From positions 1,550,001-1,614,000 of the forward strand of contig PUDQ02000010.1 of assembly GCA_002964805.2 (NCBI GenBank): a stretch of 64,000 bases of DNA. The letters run 5' to 3'. A program made the translations under genes and the position numbers. The DNA is from Trametes villosa (taxonomy: Eukaryota > Basidiomycota > Agaricomycetes > Polyporales > Polyporaceae). The notes below the pieces were generated by a model, which saw only the letters and a program-made list of their open reading frames with translations, was not told where the DNA came from and searched no databases. Positions 23,110 through 34,870 of this stretch are shown one piece after another; within the stretch, counting starts at the first letter, position 1, and each line of letters opens with the position of its first letter.

Positions 23110-24942
23110 AGCGCGAGTTTCTCTCGAGTGGGGTATCTAGGGCAGTGGGTAGAAGTGATGGGCTCGGAAGCACAGAGTAGGGGCACGGGGAAGGCAGCGG
23201 AGGTCAGTTCCACTGGCCCGGAAACATATGAAGGCGGCAGGGACGGTCTCCGGTCTACCCGTGAGTATTCTCCTGAGAGGCCTGAAGGGGTTGGCAGGGG
23301 ATTTTTCCATGGCCACTGCGGTGCAGGCACAGATTCCCAGTGTCCATCTTGTGCTGGTGCGATGAGTGAGTGATGGGAAATCGTTTGACGGAGAAACGGC
23401 GCTTAGTACCACGTATCCTGGTATGATGCCGTGGGAAGCGGAATCCAGCAGCCGCCGGGACCGTACGCGTCGCTCGAATCTGCTTCGCTTTCCTCGCTTT
23501 CCTGCGCACCTCACCACTCCGGAATGCACGATGATTCCGAGATAGTGGAAGAAACAAGCTACGCAGCTATCCCCTATTTCTCGTCCTGGCGAAACACTTC
23601 GACCCTGCTAACCTCGTCTGGGAAGCGACAGCCTCCTACCGGAGTCATGTCATCCGACCCCGCGCGCAGCCCAGGGGTCCATGAAGCTGGCTCGATGATC
23701 GCCGCTGCAAAAACTTCCGGGACATTCGTGCAAGTCGCTGCTGATCAGGTGGTGATGCCCTTGACAGACCGTGTCTGCCTAGGGTCTCAATCTGGCTAAC
23801 AGTGCAGGCGCGTTGGTATGTCGCAAGTGCCGCTCGGTGGACTCCTCGTTAGTAGCACTCAATGCTAAGACAAAGACAGTGAACTGTTCAAGATTTGTTG
23901 CCTTTCAAACGAACTCTCTGACCTAGCCCGTGACCCGCCTGACCGACGCACTGCCTGCAGAGGACGGCAGCTTGGGGCGACTCGGAGGCGGTAAAGTGAG
24001 TTCGGCCCTCGTTATGTCTGTTGCGCGGTTGCTATACTCATCCTGCACTCACCCAGCCTCTACGGTGGTACGTCTTTACGCTGAGGGACCGCCAACTCCC
24101 ATGGACACACACGGACACACACCAGCACACAACTTGCGCGGCGGTCAGTATCGTTGCGGTTTGCAGATCGATCTTGAATCATCGCCCCGTTTGCCGACAT
24201 GCGTCTCGACATCTCCACAGACATCTATACATAGCACTCACAGCAGTATGGGAGCTATTCAATCACGGGCCGTGCCCAAACGAGACTCGGCGAGCTTGCA
24301 AATGAAACCCCCGCCGAGCTGGCATGCGAAAGATGACCCTCGTTTGCTGAAACAGGCAGGGTCTGGTGTTCAGCGCCTCAGTAAGCAACCGAACATCTCC
24401 GGACGCCCTGCGTGATATGCCTGCACGCTTACACGTGCGTTGATGCCCTCGGGACTGACGATAAACCTCTCAGCCCGGCGGGGCTCCGATCGCAGCGACG
24501 GAAGTGCAGCCCTGCCTTGGCTCGGCGTCGAACAATCCACGAGCCGTGCCTGCTAGAACGGGGCGTCAGGCGACCACGGCTTTCAAGGGGAGCTGCATCG
24601 TGTTAGGATGCCTCCGTGAGTGAAGGCCGTTCGAGGATTCGGCGTCACGGTCTAGGCTCCGCGCAGCGACGCGTACGCATAACGCACGCTACTCTGCGTC
24701 TCTGCGTCTCGTCACACCTCATCAGCCCCAATATGTGTTTGTAGTAGTGGTGATATGAAGTCTACCCGACGTCGCCGTATACAGTAGTTCATAAACTCTC
24801 CTGAACTTGTCACATACCACGCGCCACCTCGTCTCTCGTCTTGATGGAACACGCGCTAGGAAGTCCGATGGCTGGCATGAGCTGAGACGTTGAAGGCGTC
24901 GGATGTGCGGTTAGGGTGTACTCAGATTGCTCGGTAAGGTGG
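23110..24942. other. Region without recognisable gene
   Basis: Only short or overlapping frames are seen (longest plus 23930-24415), with no recognised domain. The part from about 24810 to 24900 is the 3' flank of DUF6534 copy 5 and matches 27850-27930, downstream of copy 6. Confidence 0.4.
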
Positions 24943-27027
24943 TCAGCAACGTACGATCGCAGAAGACGACCACTCCTTGTCAACAGCGTGGTCCGACTGG
25001 TTCGATATCGCGGAGAGAGTGATAGTATTCCCCGGGAGCTCGCAAGGTTCGTGGGACTTCACAGTTGGGCGAGCATTCAACCTGGAGAACAGGGTGAGGG
25101 CAGCGGACGACGAAGAGCCAGCGTGTGGTACTTACGCAGCTAGGACAGAGTTTACATAGACTGGGTACGAATTATTAGTATTTACGGTATGCGCCTCCAG
25201 AGCGACTTGGACAGGGATGCTTGTACCTTTCACACAGATGAGATCGAGTGCGCCAAGTAAGAGGTCGCCCGAGGACGCGATGGCCTGAAGACGGTGCAAT
25301 CGAATAAGTTGAACTTAGGACGCTTCCAGATAATATTGAACAACTCACAGTTATGAAGCATGCTAACGCGAATATGCTGATACGCGAAGCTGTCAGTAGA
25401 GTGCGCGAGTGCCCAACTGTGAACGCACAGCGTGAGGAAACCTATGTGAGGTGTCAGGGGTTATCTCCGTGCATAAGTGAGCGGGGATAATGGACCCACC
25501 AGTGCAGATCGAGTACGCTATGAGGACGTCGATAACGGAGTTGGTTCTGTGATATATTGTGTGAGATGTGGAGGGCGTCGAAAACCCTAGAGGGAACTCT
25601 ACTCACTGTTTAAATCCTGTCCGGCTACGGTGTAATGCCATTACCAGCACCCATGTTAGGATGAGGTCGGCGCAAATAGCGACCCCGAAGCCGGCCGACT
25701 GTAGCCACTGGGTCCGACACTCGAATGAGAACTCGTACGCTAGTAGGCGAAATCCTTGGTGGGTGACTCACAGCGTAGCTATTGAGCTGATCGATGTTGC
25801 CGACGGAGAATCTGGTATCGTGCCTAGTTAGCACGCCCACGGGCAGGGCCGAGGCTCACGTACCCTTGCACAGTGAACGCTGGTGTAGACGAGTGAGCTT
25901 CCAGCCGAGAACTTGACACAGCTGCCTTACCGACCTAGTGAGAGTCCTGTTGCGAGCACGCAGAGCCGGCGACGCGTTTGATACCCGTTATGAGCAGACG
26001 AGACACTTCAGAACGAGGTGGGGTTTACCAAGCTCCCCAAGAAACATTGCGCTCTACGGCGCTGTCAGGAAACGCGAGGAGGGAGCTATGTGGGACGGCT
26101 CACGGTTGCGACCACCAGTGGTCGATACTTCGTATTCACTGCGAATATGGGTGAGTTCATGGTCGGAGTTCACGCTCTTGTGGGACTTGCCGATGTAGTA
26201 TGCGCGTCGAGCGAAAAAGCTGAACAAATATTAGCAGAAGAACCGGAGATCTCATAGACTGATCCCCGACGACGTACATTTGACATGTTACAATCACCAA
26301 ACCCTGACCGAACACGTCTATCAAGCGATATCTGACGCAAGGTGACGGGAATGCACTCACTGTGGTGAGAGGTTGTAGCTACGGCGATATCGTCGTGTCA
26401 GTTGGGACGGAAGAAAATGGCTTGCTGATCGTTCCCTACATTGAGTGACCTGTAGCCTCATGAGCTGCGGCGAGTGAGAATAATACGACACTCCACGTAC
26501 CATAAGGAGTCTGCGAGTCGATACGGCCTGAAGTAGTTCGTCACGAGATTGCGGTAGCTGGACAAATGTCAGAAAATGTGGCGCAGACCCGCGCTGGGGG
26601 CTACACTTACGTCAAGTGGATAGCTAGCAGCGTATGGAAGGAATCGAGCGTGCTGCCGATTGTGATCACCACAACTGCATCTTCGAACGTCACGAAAGCC
26701 TCGACTTACAGCAGAAAGCCAACCTGTAGTGGCGTTCCGAGTCAGCATCTCCGTCGCGGATGAAGGCGGACTCCACTCACGTAGCACTTTATCAGGTACC
26801 CGTCGGAGCTATGAAGACGAAGATATCGATAGACCTGATGCAGTGCGACGCCATAGAAGCTGAGAGCGGAAAACGTCAGTCGTGAACCGCCTGTGTCGGT
26901 CGGCGTGGAAGGCAAGATGCGCGTACATGAGACTTAGGAAGGTGCAGATGAGCAAGCTTCCATAGGCCGGCCCCAGTGAATGAGGGCCCGATATGCTGCC
27001 AATAGGAGAGGCTGGGGTAGAGTTCAT
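24943..27027 (-). CDS. DUF6534-type seven-helix membrane protein (copy 5)
   Basis: The start at 27027 reads MNSTPASPIGSISGPHSLG, then PAYGSLLICTFLSLM| at the first intron. The 14-base micro-exon is at 26710-26723 (VGFLL), followed by LTLDSFHTLLAIHL. The conserved phase-2 intron then leads into YRNLVTNYFRPYRLADSLW. The third part includes a VLIRVS-like helix, and the C-terminal exons read VYVNSVLAA, then LNARPTVKSHEPCELPG and a tail ending SSAIVRC at 24943-24945. It is a near twin of the next copy (27962-30056): starts are 3029 bp apart and stops 3019 bp apart, and both 5' and 3' flanks are shared. The frames appear intact. Confidence 0.87.
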
Positions 27028-27961
27028 GACGAGTGTTCCCGAGATGGGGGGATACTACGCGGCGCGCGAGGTCCTTGCCAGACACCGCATGTCCCCCTTT
27101 AAGCTCCTTCCGAAGCTGTTTGCGATCCCAGATGCCAAGTACACAGAACAGATTACTATCGCAAAAGATGCGACAGCGAGAACAGCAGGAAGGCCATCTA
27201 AGGATGGCCGGCGCCGTTGTCACTTGTTGTGTGGCAATAATGATTGATGGAGAGCGCGGCGGATATGGTCTGATATACCCAAACGTGAGCGCTGCCCAGG
27301 CGTGTTCAGCACGAGACAAGATTCACTACATAGCGAGTTACGACTCACAGTACGAGGTTTCAGCCCTAGCCAAGAATGTAGCAGCGGCGCAGCAGACAGC
27401 GAAAGAGCAGAATGGCGGACAGTCCACGCAAAGCCTTCAAGTTGCTGGTTCCCTAGTAGGCTTCAGGGAGGCCCGTGCGGTGTATGGCACCGTTACCCCT
27501 CCAACAACATATCAGCGCCCTGAGAAGCGAACCCACTCTTATAGAGATATGTAGTCAACAGCAGACGGTCAGCTATACATAGGTCCTTCTGAGTGACACA
27601 AGGCTTGACGGCGCCAGCAAAGGCTGTAAGTGACGGGCGCTGACAATGATCCATAATCATCAGCCTTGACATCATGAGAAAGAGTTGGTACATCAACGGG
27701 ATGGGGCCAGGGAGGGCAGGATGAGTGCTGAATACCGGGTTCCGTCGGTGAGGGTGACACTGCAGTGGTGTGGTCGCTCGGTCACTATGGAAAGGTGAGC
27801 TTCGATGTCAACCACAGCGAGATGCTTGTGGAAAGAGAGATGCTGGGGTCGCCACTGCGTCTCTCGTCTTGATGGAACGCGCGCTGAGAAGTCCGATGGC
27901 TGGTACGTGCTGATAAGGTGTGAGGTCGGCGTGAATACAAGTTACTTATTCGGTAGGGTTG
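27028..27961. repeat. Duplicated spacer upstream of DUF6534 copy 5
   Basis: The minus-strand stretch around 27560-27850 matches 30660-30910 upstream of copy 6 (shared blocks such as CATGATGTCAAGG and GGCGCCGTCAAGCC). It therefore belongs to the tandem unit. Both copies have short frames (DVKA-DYGS), but the frames are not kept beyond this, so coding is doubtful. The part from 27850 to 27961 is the 3' flank of copy 6. Confidence 0.55.
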
Positions 27962-30056
27962 TCAACACCGTACCGTTGCTGAAGATGGCCACTCCTTGTC
28001 AACGGCATGATTCGATTGATTGGATGTCGCAGAGAGGATGATTATGTTTCCCGGAAGCTCGCAGGGTTCATGCGGCCTCACCGTTGGGCGAGCATTTAGT
28101 CTAGGATAAAGCAGGTAAGGACAGAGGTCTGTGTAGACGGACGGGGCCTGGCTGTACTTACGCAGCCAAAACGGAGTTGACGTAAACTGAGATGTGATAT
28201 GAGTATCCGAGTCCTCAACGCAACTTGTAAAGGGATGACCTTGCCTTTCACGCAAATGAGGTCGAGAGCGCCAAGTAGGAGGTTGCCCGAGGACGCGATA
28301 GCCTGCAGACGGTGCAGTCGGATCAGACCTTGCGACACTTTCAGGAGGATTGAACGACTCGCAGTGACAAAGCACGCCAGGGCGAATATCCTACACGAGA
28401 AGTGAAGGCGTGAGTACAAGGCAAGTAGTCCGACCTCAGTCGTACACGCACAGCGTAAGAAAGCCTATGCGAGGTGCCAGGAATTCGTTCAGTTCCGTGT
28501 CCGAGCAGCGAGGGTGATGGCGGACTTACCGGTGCATATCGAATATGCTATGAGGACGTCGATGACGGAGTTGGTTCTGTGGGGTATCGTTCGAGATGCG
28601 GAGGTGTTGCCGACTTCCGGGGAATCTCTACGCACTGCTTAAACCCGGTCCGACTACGGTGAAGTGCTACTACCAGCACCCATGTTAGAATTAGGTCGGC
28701 GCAGATAGCGACCCCAAAGCCGGCCGACTGTAGCCACTAAGAGCGACGTTCAAATAAAAAGCCGTACGCGGGTAGAAACCCTAGGTGAAGGACTCACCGC
28801 ATAGTCGTTGAGCTGGTAGGTATTGCTGGCAGCGAATCTAGTAGCCCTTTCAGCTCAGAAGATCACGAACATAATCTGGATCACCAACGCTTTCACGGTA
28901 AACCCTGGAGTATACGAGTCAGCCACAAGGTTCGGAGTTAATATAGACGTCTTATACCGACCTAGGGAGAGTCCTTGTGTGAGTATGTAAAAATCCCGGA
29001 GTGTCCGATACCCGTGGTGAGAATATGAGAGGCTGATAGGGACGTAGGGTTTACCGAGTTCCCCTGAGAACAATACACCCTGAGGAGCTGATAAGTAAGG
29101 ACAGGAAAGCAATGGGGAGACTCAGGGCTCACAGTTGCGACCACTAGTAGTCGATACTTCATATTCACTAGGAATGCAGCTGAGTTCATGCTCGAAGTTT
29201 ATGCCGTGGAAGAGCTTACCAATGTAGTATGCACGTCGAGCAAAAAAGCTGGACAGGCATTAGGAATGTCACCGGTAATCAATGCAGTCTTGGGAGAGTC
29301 AGTGACGTACATCTGACAGGTTATGATGACGATGCCCTGAGATAGCACGCGTCGTGAGCGGGATTCGGTATAGGAAAACGAATGTGTACTTACTGTGATC
29401 AAAGGTTGTAGCTTAGGACAGGCGTCGCGTCAGTCGGGACAGCAAGAAGGACGGATTGATCGTCACCATGCCCTACATTGAGTGACCTGCCCATTCTCAC
29501 AGTGAGCCACTATGGGCGAGAGCAGTACGATGATACGCGCGTACCACAAGGAGTCTGCAAGGCGGAGTGGCCTGAAGTAGTTCGTTACAAGGTTGCGGTA
29601 GCTGGATAATATGTCAGGACTTGTGGCGTAGGCCCGCGAGGGATACATTTACGTTAGGTGTATAGCCAGCGCTGTATGGAAGGAGTCGAGTATGCTGTCG
29701 ATTGCGATTACCACAGTTGCATATTTAACGCGACGGGAGGTTCAACGTACAGAAGAAAGGCGATCTGCGGTGGCGATGAGCATGGTCGTAGGGGTAGAAG
29801 GCGGTCTCCACTTACATAGCATTTGATGAGGCAGTCGTCGGAGCTATGAACGCGAAAATAGCGGTACACCTGGTGTAGCGCCACACCGTAGAAACTGAGA
29901 GACGTCAGTCGCGATCTCCTCATGCCCGTCGACGCGGAACGAGGCGTGCACGTACATAAGACTCAGGAAGGTGCAAATGAGGAGAGTGCCGTAGGCTGGC
30001 CCCAGAGAAGGAGGGCCCGGTATGCTGCCAGGGAGATACGGCGCAGTAGAGTTCAT
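27962..30056 (-). CDS. DUF6534-type seven-helix membrane protein (copy 6)
   Basis: The start at 30056 reads MNSTAPYLPGSIPGPPSLG, then PAYGTLLICTFLSLM|. The micro-exon is at 29751-29764 (IAFLL), joining ILDSFHTALAIHL. The phase-2 intron leads into YRNLVTNYFRPLRLADSLW. Further exons give helices near 29330-29250 (ITCQMYVT is largely intronic) and 28820-28680. FGALDLICVK precedes VYVNSVLAA, and the last exon reads LNARPTVRPHEPCELPG, ending SSATVRC at 27962-27964. It is the tandem twin of copy 5. It follows a secreted class 3 lipase on the same strand. No in-frame stop is needed to join the exons that I could place. Confidence 0.87.
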
Positions 30057-31200
30057 GAGGACGACTGCTCTTGAGCCGAGAGGATTCGACGATGTGGGGG
30101 TCCTGCCAGACACAGTCCGACCATCTATAAACTCCTTCCGCAGCTGCGGGGCATCCAGATGCCAAGGTACGCCGGACAGGTGTCTGTAGGAAAAGATGAG
30201 GCATCGAGAAGAACAGGATTATCACCTGAGTATGGCCGTTGTAGCTTGCTGTATGGCACTCGTGATTGATACTGGGGGCGGCCACTGACTTCGCACGGCG
30301 GATACAGCCTGATATGCCCATCTACACTTCAGTGGGAAAGTCACAGTCATCATGAGAACGGACCGCTCTAACAACAAGGCTTGTAACTTACTTCGCAACG
30401 CTATAGCCACAACCATCCCTACGACCGCGAGGCTGCGCAAAGAGCGGAGTAACAGGCAGCTTACTCTAGGCCTCCCTAGCAGCCCTCTGGCCGCTCCACG
30501 CAATGCTTGCTACCGTCACTTCTCGAACAAGATATAAGCGCCATACGAAAAGATCCCACCCGGAACTAGGAACAAGGGTCAGTAGACGGCCAACTGAGCA
30601 TATAGGGTCTTCTATACACGAGGCTTGACGGCGCCAGAATCTAGCGGTGCAAAGATTTAAGGTCCAAGGAAGTGGCGGGCGCTGATGATGATCCATAGTC
30701 ATGGGCCTTGACATCATGAGAAGGAGTGAGTGCATCAGCGGAATGGGACCAGGGAGGGCAGGACGAGGACCGGGCTCTGTCGGTGACAGTGACACTGCGG
30801 CAGTGTAGGAGGTGGTACCGCAAAGCCCTCTTGCTCGGTCGCTATGTAAAGGTGAGCTTCGACGTCAACCATAGTGGGGTGCTTGACGAAAGATAGATAC
30901 TGACGGGCGTGAGCGATGCGCCCGTTGCCAGCAAACGACGGAGTGATGGGCGGAAACCACTCACGGGGTCGTCCCCCAGCGCTCGCTCCCGAGCGCAACA
31001 ACGGCCTCGGCTGATCGTGGTCAATGAGCACAGAAGAGTAGAAAGGTATCGGACTGTAGGGGTATCGCATTATGAGAGTAAGCCATAAGAGGTCTACCAC
31101 GTCGAGATAGAAAGAACCGTTAGATTGCCCTGCCACACGACCACTAGCGTCAGCACTCACAAATCTACATCGCCGCCGAGCAAAGATCCAAACACCGACA
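30057..31200. repeat. Duplicated spacer upstream of DUF6534 copy 6
   Basis: The part from 30660 to 30910 matches the spacer upstream of copy 5. Beyond about 30910 the similarity stops, which marks the outer edge of the duplicated unit, before the 3' end of the lipase. No gene is recognised. Confidence 0.5.
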
Positions 31201-32499
31201 CTACTTCGACGGCTCCCACCAAGCCTTGCGCGTCGCGCGCCTCACCCGCGACGTCCCGGGGCAGCCCATCTCGATGCCCGCGTACGGCCCGTCGTGGTTC
31301 GTCTCGTTAAACATGATATACGAGACGCTGCCCCCCGAGCACTCCGCGCTCGTGTTGTCCTGCCCTGCAGCGGCCAATTCCGTCAGTGTCGTCGCAGCGC
31401 GCGGGCAGTACGAGCGAAGCGGAGGGGACGCACCGGAGCAGGCGACCCACGCGCCGGAGTCCTGGATGTGCACCTCGCCGGCGGGGTGGCGGAAGCCGAG
31501 CGCCATGGGCGGGAGGATGGGGATCGGGTCTTCGCGGTTGTTGATGTGCGTGACGGGGACGGGCTGGTTGTCGACGTAGTCTGCGAAGGCCTGGTTCCCG
31601 ACCTGAGGCCCTAGTCAGACGAGCACTGTGGTTAGGTTATGGGTAAGGCGTACTCGGGGTAGGCCGTATCCGACGTAGCGCACGGTCGCGTTGGGGAGGT
31701 GGAGGGGAAGGTAGAGGGCGTCCAGCAGGGCGATCGCGGCGCCTGGGAAGTACTGATGAATACCGGACATCGAAGGCGTAGCTGGCAAGAAGGGAGGGAG
31801 GCCTCATACCGAGTGAGTGCCCAGTCACGGTAATCGCGTTCGTGTTGTACTTGACCAAGGCGCACCGGACGGCGAGGAGCACTTGTGGTGCAGACCTAGG
31901 TAGACATTTGAGAGGGAAGCTCCCGGAAGATATTGGTTCCATCGTACCGATACTGCGCTGCAGCAAAGCCCTGGTGAACCATCACAGGAGGCTCAACTCC
32001 GGGAAAGAGCCCCGGGTCTAATGGCGCTAAAATGAGCTCAAGGTCGGTGAGATCTGCAATGCTACATGGCGATGTCAGTCGCTGTCTCCGCCATGTCGAC
32101 TGGACGCGTACATCTTGTCGGTATCCGTTCCTTGATGCGAGACGATAATTTCGTGAAGGACGGGGTCGAATCCGACGAACCCTGCACAAGTGACGATAAG
32201 TCATATGCTGAGAACGAGTCCGGAGCGCACGCACAGAACTGCGTCGCACTCCCATCGCCACCGGATGCGATAGGAATGAAGGAGGGGTTGGCGTCGCAAT
32301 TCGGTCCACAAGTCCAAGAGAGGGTGGATGCAGGCAGGCAGTAAGCTGTGCTGGCGTAACGAGTGTATGGCGCGAAGGCAGAAACCTGGTCGGCGGAGAG
32401 CATCGTAGTCGAGCGCCGTTCAGAAGTGCGAGATGGTGACCCTCGCGCAGTCGCGCCCGCCAGAAGGAGAAACATGCTGAAGAGCGAGGACGCAGGCAT
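31201..32499 (-). CDS. Secreted class 3 lipase with basic C-terminal extension
   Basis: Second extracellular triacylglycerol lipase, about 345 residues. The signal peptide starts MPASSLFSMFLLLAGATARG at 32499, and the pro-region is followed by FAPYTRYASTAYC and WTCGPNC. The core reads VGFDPVLHEIIVSHQGT. The nucleophile elbow ITVTGHSLG|AAIALLDAL is split by an intron after Gly. The acid is in INNREDPIPILP and the His in HPAGEVHI. After GPYAGIEMGC, where the paralogue at 7.9 kb stops one residue later, it runs on for about 19 residues rich in Arg/Lys (RVRRATRKAWW) to the stop at 31201. The extension may be a lost stop codon or a missed last intron. It is likely secreted and active on insoluble fats. 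Confidence 0.9.
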
Positions 32500-33699
32500 G
32501 GCAAAAGACGCGGGCAGGAGGGGCACGATCTCTCGTACGCACATGAAGTGACCCTTTATCCAGACCGTACTTGGGGATGACGACAGTGCCGCTCTCGAAG
32601 CAGCGGGCGATGTGAGCAGCGCGCGCGCGCGGGACACACGAAGCTGTAACAATGACACCAGTTATCGAGCATCCTGCTAGACATGGATTGCTACTTACCA
32701 TAAAAGCGTCCCCGACGAGCTTCGCGGCTGGACCATGCATGCACTTACGTCCGCGGTGAGTCTGATGAGAGAAGGCCGAGCGTGTGGAAGCCGGCGGGGG
32801 TCTCAGTCTCCGCGGATGGTATGCAGGATGCGAGGAAGGACGGATTCCGCTTCATGCCGAATGTATCTTCCTCCTGCTTTGGACATCTGGGTTGACCCCA
32901 TGTCGAGCCACATAAAATTGATAGCATTCGCCAGTATTTGGAAGGGCGAGCGCGATATCACCAAGTCGTCAAGCTTACTTCTGCCATCTACCGGCGAGCA
33001 GTACTCGAGCACAACCTTTAACGCTCCAAAGCAGTGAGATGGGCACAGGAGCTATCCGGGTGAATATCTTAGCCTAACATACGAAGAATACGTGAATGAA
33101 AGAGCACTGCGAAGGGTAGGGAACATACCACAAGGCTGAGGCGGAGTCAACGCAGTATGACGGCTGCACGATCGCGTAGACCGCGATTTGATCGAGGGCT
33201 GCATGTTGTCGGAAGCAGCGGCGTCTTGCACCGACGTTCAGTACTATAACCTGGGACCAGACGTACGCTGTGATACATCCTCCGATGCAGGCTCGAGGTT
33301 CGGTGCATAGATACAGGTATATTGCGAACAGTGTTGTGCTGAATTCGAGGACAGAGTGTCGACGAAACGTGTAGAGCTGGTCAAGCGCCCATGATATGGC
33401 TTCCGGCAAATCCCGGATGTACAGCGTCAGAGCGCGAACATCGTCATGCCCGTCTCACTCTCCCTGCGGCTTCTGCTTCTCTACCCTACTCAAGCTACTG
33501 CTTTTCCACCCCGCGAACTCTAGGATGTGTTGAGTGCGTAGCAGCGATATGCGTCAACCGCAGAATCAACTGGTGCGAGCGCCGCAGACAAGCGGATGGA
33601 AGTTAGGAAGTTACAGAATATACAGGCACACTACGACATGCCGGTAGACTGCACAAGAAGTATCTGGGTCTCAAACCAGTACAAGTACTACAGCGATGT
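32500..33699. other. Region with unassigned hydrophobic frames
   Basis: On the minus strand, frames at 32803-33012 and 33074-33409 are open and partly hydrophobic (for example TTLFAIYLYLC, ITAYVWSQVIVL) and end at plausible donors. They might be exons of a membrane protein, but I cannot join them or name a family. Nothing else is seen. Confidence 0.3.
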
Positions 33700-34446
33700 T
33701 CAGAGGTGCGAGCCCTTGAACTTGAAGGCGGCTTCCGCCTCGCGCGGCGGCGCGAGTAGAAAGTCATCGACGAGATTCGTCGCCACCTCGTTAGCGAGTG
33801 CAACAGTATCGGCGTAGAGGGGATTCTTGCATCTTTGGTGAGCTCTGTTCACTGCTACACGGACTCGTCGAGCACGCCGTATACGCCCTGTCAGGTGCAG
33901 ATCCGTCAACTGCAAGGGCCCTCATTTGCTGATAGCGCGGCGATACCTTGAGTTTGCGAGGTCGGCCTTTGTATTCATGACATCATCCACGAGGAAAGAA
34001 GAGAGGGGCATGGCCTCGATAGCCGCTCAAACCGTGGCGGAATCGGAGAAATTGACAAAGTTCAACAGATGATAGATGGTCAGGAGTGCGCGCGTTGTAT
34101 CCGCACTCTCGCCGCCGTGGGTGGAGCCCCCGGGGAGGAGGTGCGTTGAAACTTGCATCGCGCGGGAGCCGGAAGCTGTTTGCGTGCGTAGCGAGACCCA
34201 CGACCAGCGGACAGTTATGGCGTCTTGTACCCCAGGCAGACAACCCGTGAGATCCAGTGAATGGATTGGCGCATTCGCCGGATTGTGTTTGCGATCTGTC
34301 CAACTTGAAGCTTCTGTCCATCAGGATCCTGAAATCTGCGGGAAGACGGCGCTGTGCTTCCGGAGCCTCACCAAGGCACGCTCAGACTGATCCAGGGTGC
34401 GTCCGGGGTAGTTGAAGATGCCGTAGTACCTGCGGGAGCTGGCCAT
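33700..34446 (-). CDS. Hypothetical intron-rich gene
   Basis: I do not recognise the family. The start MASSRRYYGIFNYPGRTL at 34446 joins across a 43-base intron, in frame, to DPDGQKLQVGQIANTIRR. A later exon reads STHGGESADTTRALLTIYHL and ends at a GT donor after SDSAT. Further exon-like pieces give VYGVLDESV and a last exon with YADTVALANEVATNLVDDF and AAFKFKGSHL, stop at 33700-33702. The protein would be about 200 residues, soluble, with no signal peptide. Internal exon limits are uncertain, and two junctions need short introns, so a decayed gene is possible. Confidence 0.4.
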
Positions 34447-34870
34447 GGCGTGGGGGATGAAGGTACGTCTCGTATGCCCGTGTTACACGATCAAGATGAA
34501 GCTGCAAATGTTCACTCACAATAGTTTAGAAACTCTATATAAATCATTCACGACGATGTTAACGCGCTTCGTACGCAAGGAATCGGGCCCACCCCGCCTT
34601 TTGAGGCAGTGCTGGACCCTAATCAAACCGTCTCCCATACGATGATGAACGGAGCACCCGGCCTGACCAGTGCGACCAGTGCACCCGGAGATGCGCGCCG
34701 TCTGCAGACTGCGTCTGACGGCGGCGCTTTGGGCATCGCGAGCGTCATCTGTGTATTTGACATACAGTACCGGCCGGTCGGAGCTGCTCTATATATGCCG
34801 CTTTCCGCAGGTCTGCGACGGTTACCTGCCCCGCGACTCCCGTCCTCACTATAGAAGGCCCGCCCTCGCC
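34447..34870 (+). promoter_or_regulatory. Divergent promoter region with TATA box at 34790
   Basis: This 424-base spacer separates a minus-strand start (34446) from a plus-strand start (34871). TATATAT at 34790-34796 lies about 75 bases before the plus ATG, which has a good context (CGCCATGG). Confidence 0.5.

Noticed and set aside
29690..29730. Fusion of the micro-exon with the next exon in copies 5 and 6 (frame reading VVIAIDS before ILDSFH)
   Set aside because: A proper 14-base micro-exon with good splice sites was found further upstream (29751-29764 and 26710-26723), and VVIAIDS lies in the following intron.
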